A stretch of 64,000 nucleotides of DNA from Phymatolithon calcareum (lineage: Eukaryota > Rhodophyta > Florideophyceae > Hapalidiales). The translations under genes were made by a program, and so were the position numbers. The first letter of the stretch is position 1, and each line of letters starts with the position of its first letter. The notes below the pieces were generated by a model, which ran no database searches, was not told where the DNA came from, and saw only the letters and a list, made by a program, of their open reading frames with translations. The DNA lies in the NCBI GenBank assembly GCA_977006965.1, contig OZ345352.1, positions 4,464,001 to 4,528,000 on the forward strand. The letters are read 5' to 3'. Below are positions 62,852-64,000 of this stretch, piece by piece.

Positions 62852-64000
62852 CTACACCTCAATTGACATGATCTTCTTCGGAGTCAGTTTTTGAAAGCCC
62901 CCCTCCGCTATGCTTTCGACGTCAGATTGACTAAAACTCTCTGAGACTTCACTCTCTCCGGTTTCAGGGTCTATTTCATCACAGTTCAAAATTGTTGATA
63001 ACGCCATGGGACAATTTTCTGACTGTCCAGGAGTATGAATCTCAATCGTCTGCGGTGTCTCTGCCATTCAGACGAATCCGCCGTTTTCTCGATTTGTGCA
63101 TTTTTGTCTTGCACATTTACATTTCGAAGTGGAACGGGCACCATTTCGAAAATGCGTGCAGGTGGATTTTGACATGGGATCGCAGCATTTCGTCATTCTG
63201 TCGCTCTTCCCGCATCTGCAAGACGGTGGTTTCAATGACCTCATAATCCGCAATCTGTCTTTTTCAGATTCTTTCGTGAAGAGCAGAATCTGCCCATTCT
63301 ACAGGGGGGAAATCTACAAGAAAGTTAGTATTCGTGCATTGGTTCCAATACTTGTGCACATCCCAATGAATGCGCCGACATCGAATGTGAATATCTTCGT
63401 CCTGCGGAAGCAATATGTCTGTAATTTTCGTGTCCTTGTGATACGCGATGACCTTCTTGGCTTCTTGTCTCCAGATATCGCTAAATGCCTCGTGCTCAGA
63501 CTGCATCATTGAAGCATTCAACGCTCATCTGTTCAAACAAGCGAGGTAGTACAGCTTTTTGCAACCTTCCTTGGTGCTTAACTCACCCACGGTTTTTCTT
63601 GTATCTCAGAAATGTTTGGACGAACTGTTTTGCAGATTCAACATTGCAGCCATTGCAAAAATCATTGCCGCAAAGGCAGAAAAGGGCGCAAACGTATTGG
63701 TACTTATCTTCATTTCATCAATGCCTTTCCTCAGTAATCTAATCTCAGCGTATCGCGTCTCAAGCTTTACCATTACCTTTGACAAGATATCGAAAATTCC
63801 CTGGGAATTTTCCATCAAAGCGAGGATGATGTTGTCGCTGTCAGAAGAAATTTGAAGCAGAGTGAGTAGATGTGTTGACGGGTATGTTAATCGCTCTCCG
63901 AACCGCGCCGACTGCGATTGCATCTGAATCTCGCCCTCACAAACCAAGCTTCCCGCAGTAGCACCAATTGACAAGCGGAGTAAATGCTTCCTGCCGCGTT
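62852..64000 (-). pseudogene. Possible multi-segment gene at the window edge, incomplete
   Basis: The minus frame at 63974-63606 is open to near the window edge and reads ISSDSDNIILALMENSQGIF, a charged helical stretch, then PFSAFAAMIFAMAAMLNL, a probable membrane segment. Downstream minus frames are 63521-63264 (DIWRQEAKKVIAYHKDTKIT, CRRIHWDVHKYWNQC) and 63067-62852, an acidic, Ser-rich segment (CDEIDPETGESEVSESFSQS). They may be exons or a broken gene; no splice sites were confirmed. The helix-then-membrane layout resembles the degraded gene at 56.3-58.1 kb. The 5' end lies outside the window. Confidence 0.35.

Overview
This 64 kb window is eukaryotic nuclear DNA from a transposon-rich region, not prokaryotic. 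The evidence is spliceosomal introns (110 nt in the oxidase gene, a probable 48 nt one near 58.6 kb), scattered single genes without operons, and at least eight families of eukaryotic mobile elements. The FAD-linked sugar-lactone oxidase, the style of the hAT and Ty3/gypsy proteins and the short introns point to a non-animal lineage. A red alga or an oomycete-like protist is my best guess, but nothing here fixes the species.

Layout. 0-5.3 kb: edge-truncated phytase-like esterase pseudogene, a fold-back repeat, a LINE relic, then an intact two-exon FAD-linked oxidase (minus). 5.7-10 kb: short non-autonomous DNA elements, namely two pogo/Tc1-like elements with TA duplications, two elements of an unusual family with 7-bp target duplications, and a 21-bp remnant of that family. 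10.9-11.9 kb: lipase-3 pseudogene. 12.07-20.62 kb: a full-length-ended LINE ('LINE-A', minus, 12-bp duplication) carrying a hAT derivative and a second LINE-A inserted head-to-head (plus, 11-bp duplication). The plus copy encodes a 2A-like ribosome-skipping motif just before its endonuclease. 21.66-23.25 kb: a complete Tc1-type DD34E transposon with a frameshifted transposase. 24.86-30.19 kb: a hAT MITE directly beside a Ty3/gypsy element that lacks integrase and has another element inside one LTR. 30.2-37.7 kb: a hAT relic and pieces of a second LINE ('LINE-B'), one split by a complete hAT element. 38-41 kb: gypsy LTR/gag fragment, duplicated repeat, fold-back element. 40.7-45.1 kb: a LINE-B copy (plus) with its endonuclease deleted. 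46.2-47.8 kb: an intact gene for a three-pass membrane glycoprotein. 48.8-50.7 kb: LINE fragments, second hAT MITE, fold-back arm. 51.1-52.0 kb: an intact hypothetical gene. 52.3-55.9 kb: a long degraded ORF split by a 7-bp-duplication MITE. 56.3-64 kb: degraded coiled-coil/membrane genes, a candidate small intron-containing gene, a second lipase pseudogene abutting a LINE-A 3' end, and another degraded gene at the edge.

How it fits together. Only three to four cellular genes look intact: the oxidase, the membrane glycoprotein, the 281-residue protein and perhaps the 58.4 kb gene. The rest is nested mobile DNA whose insertion order can be read from target-site duplications. All identifications are from reading the sequence; no database search was run, and hand-read boundaries may be off by a few bases.
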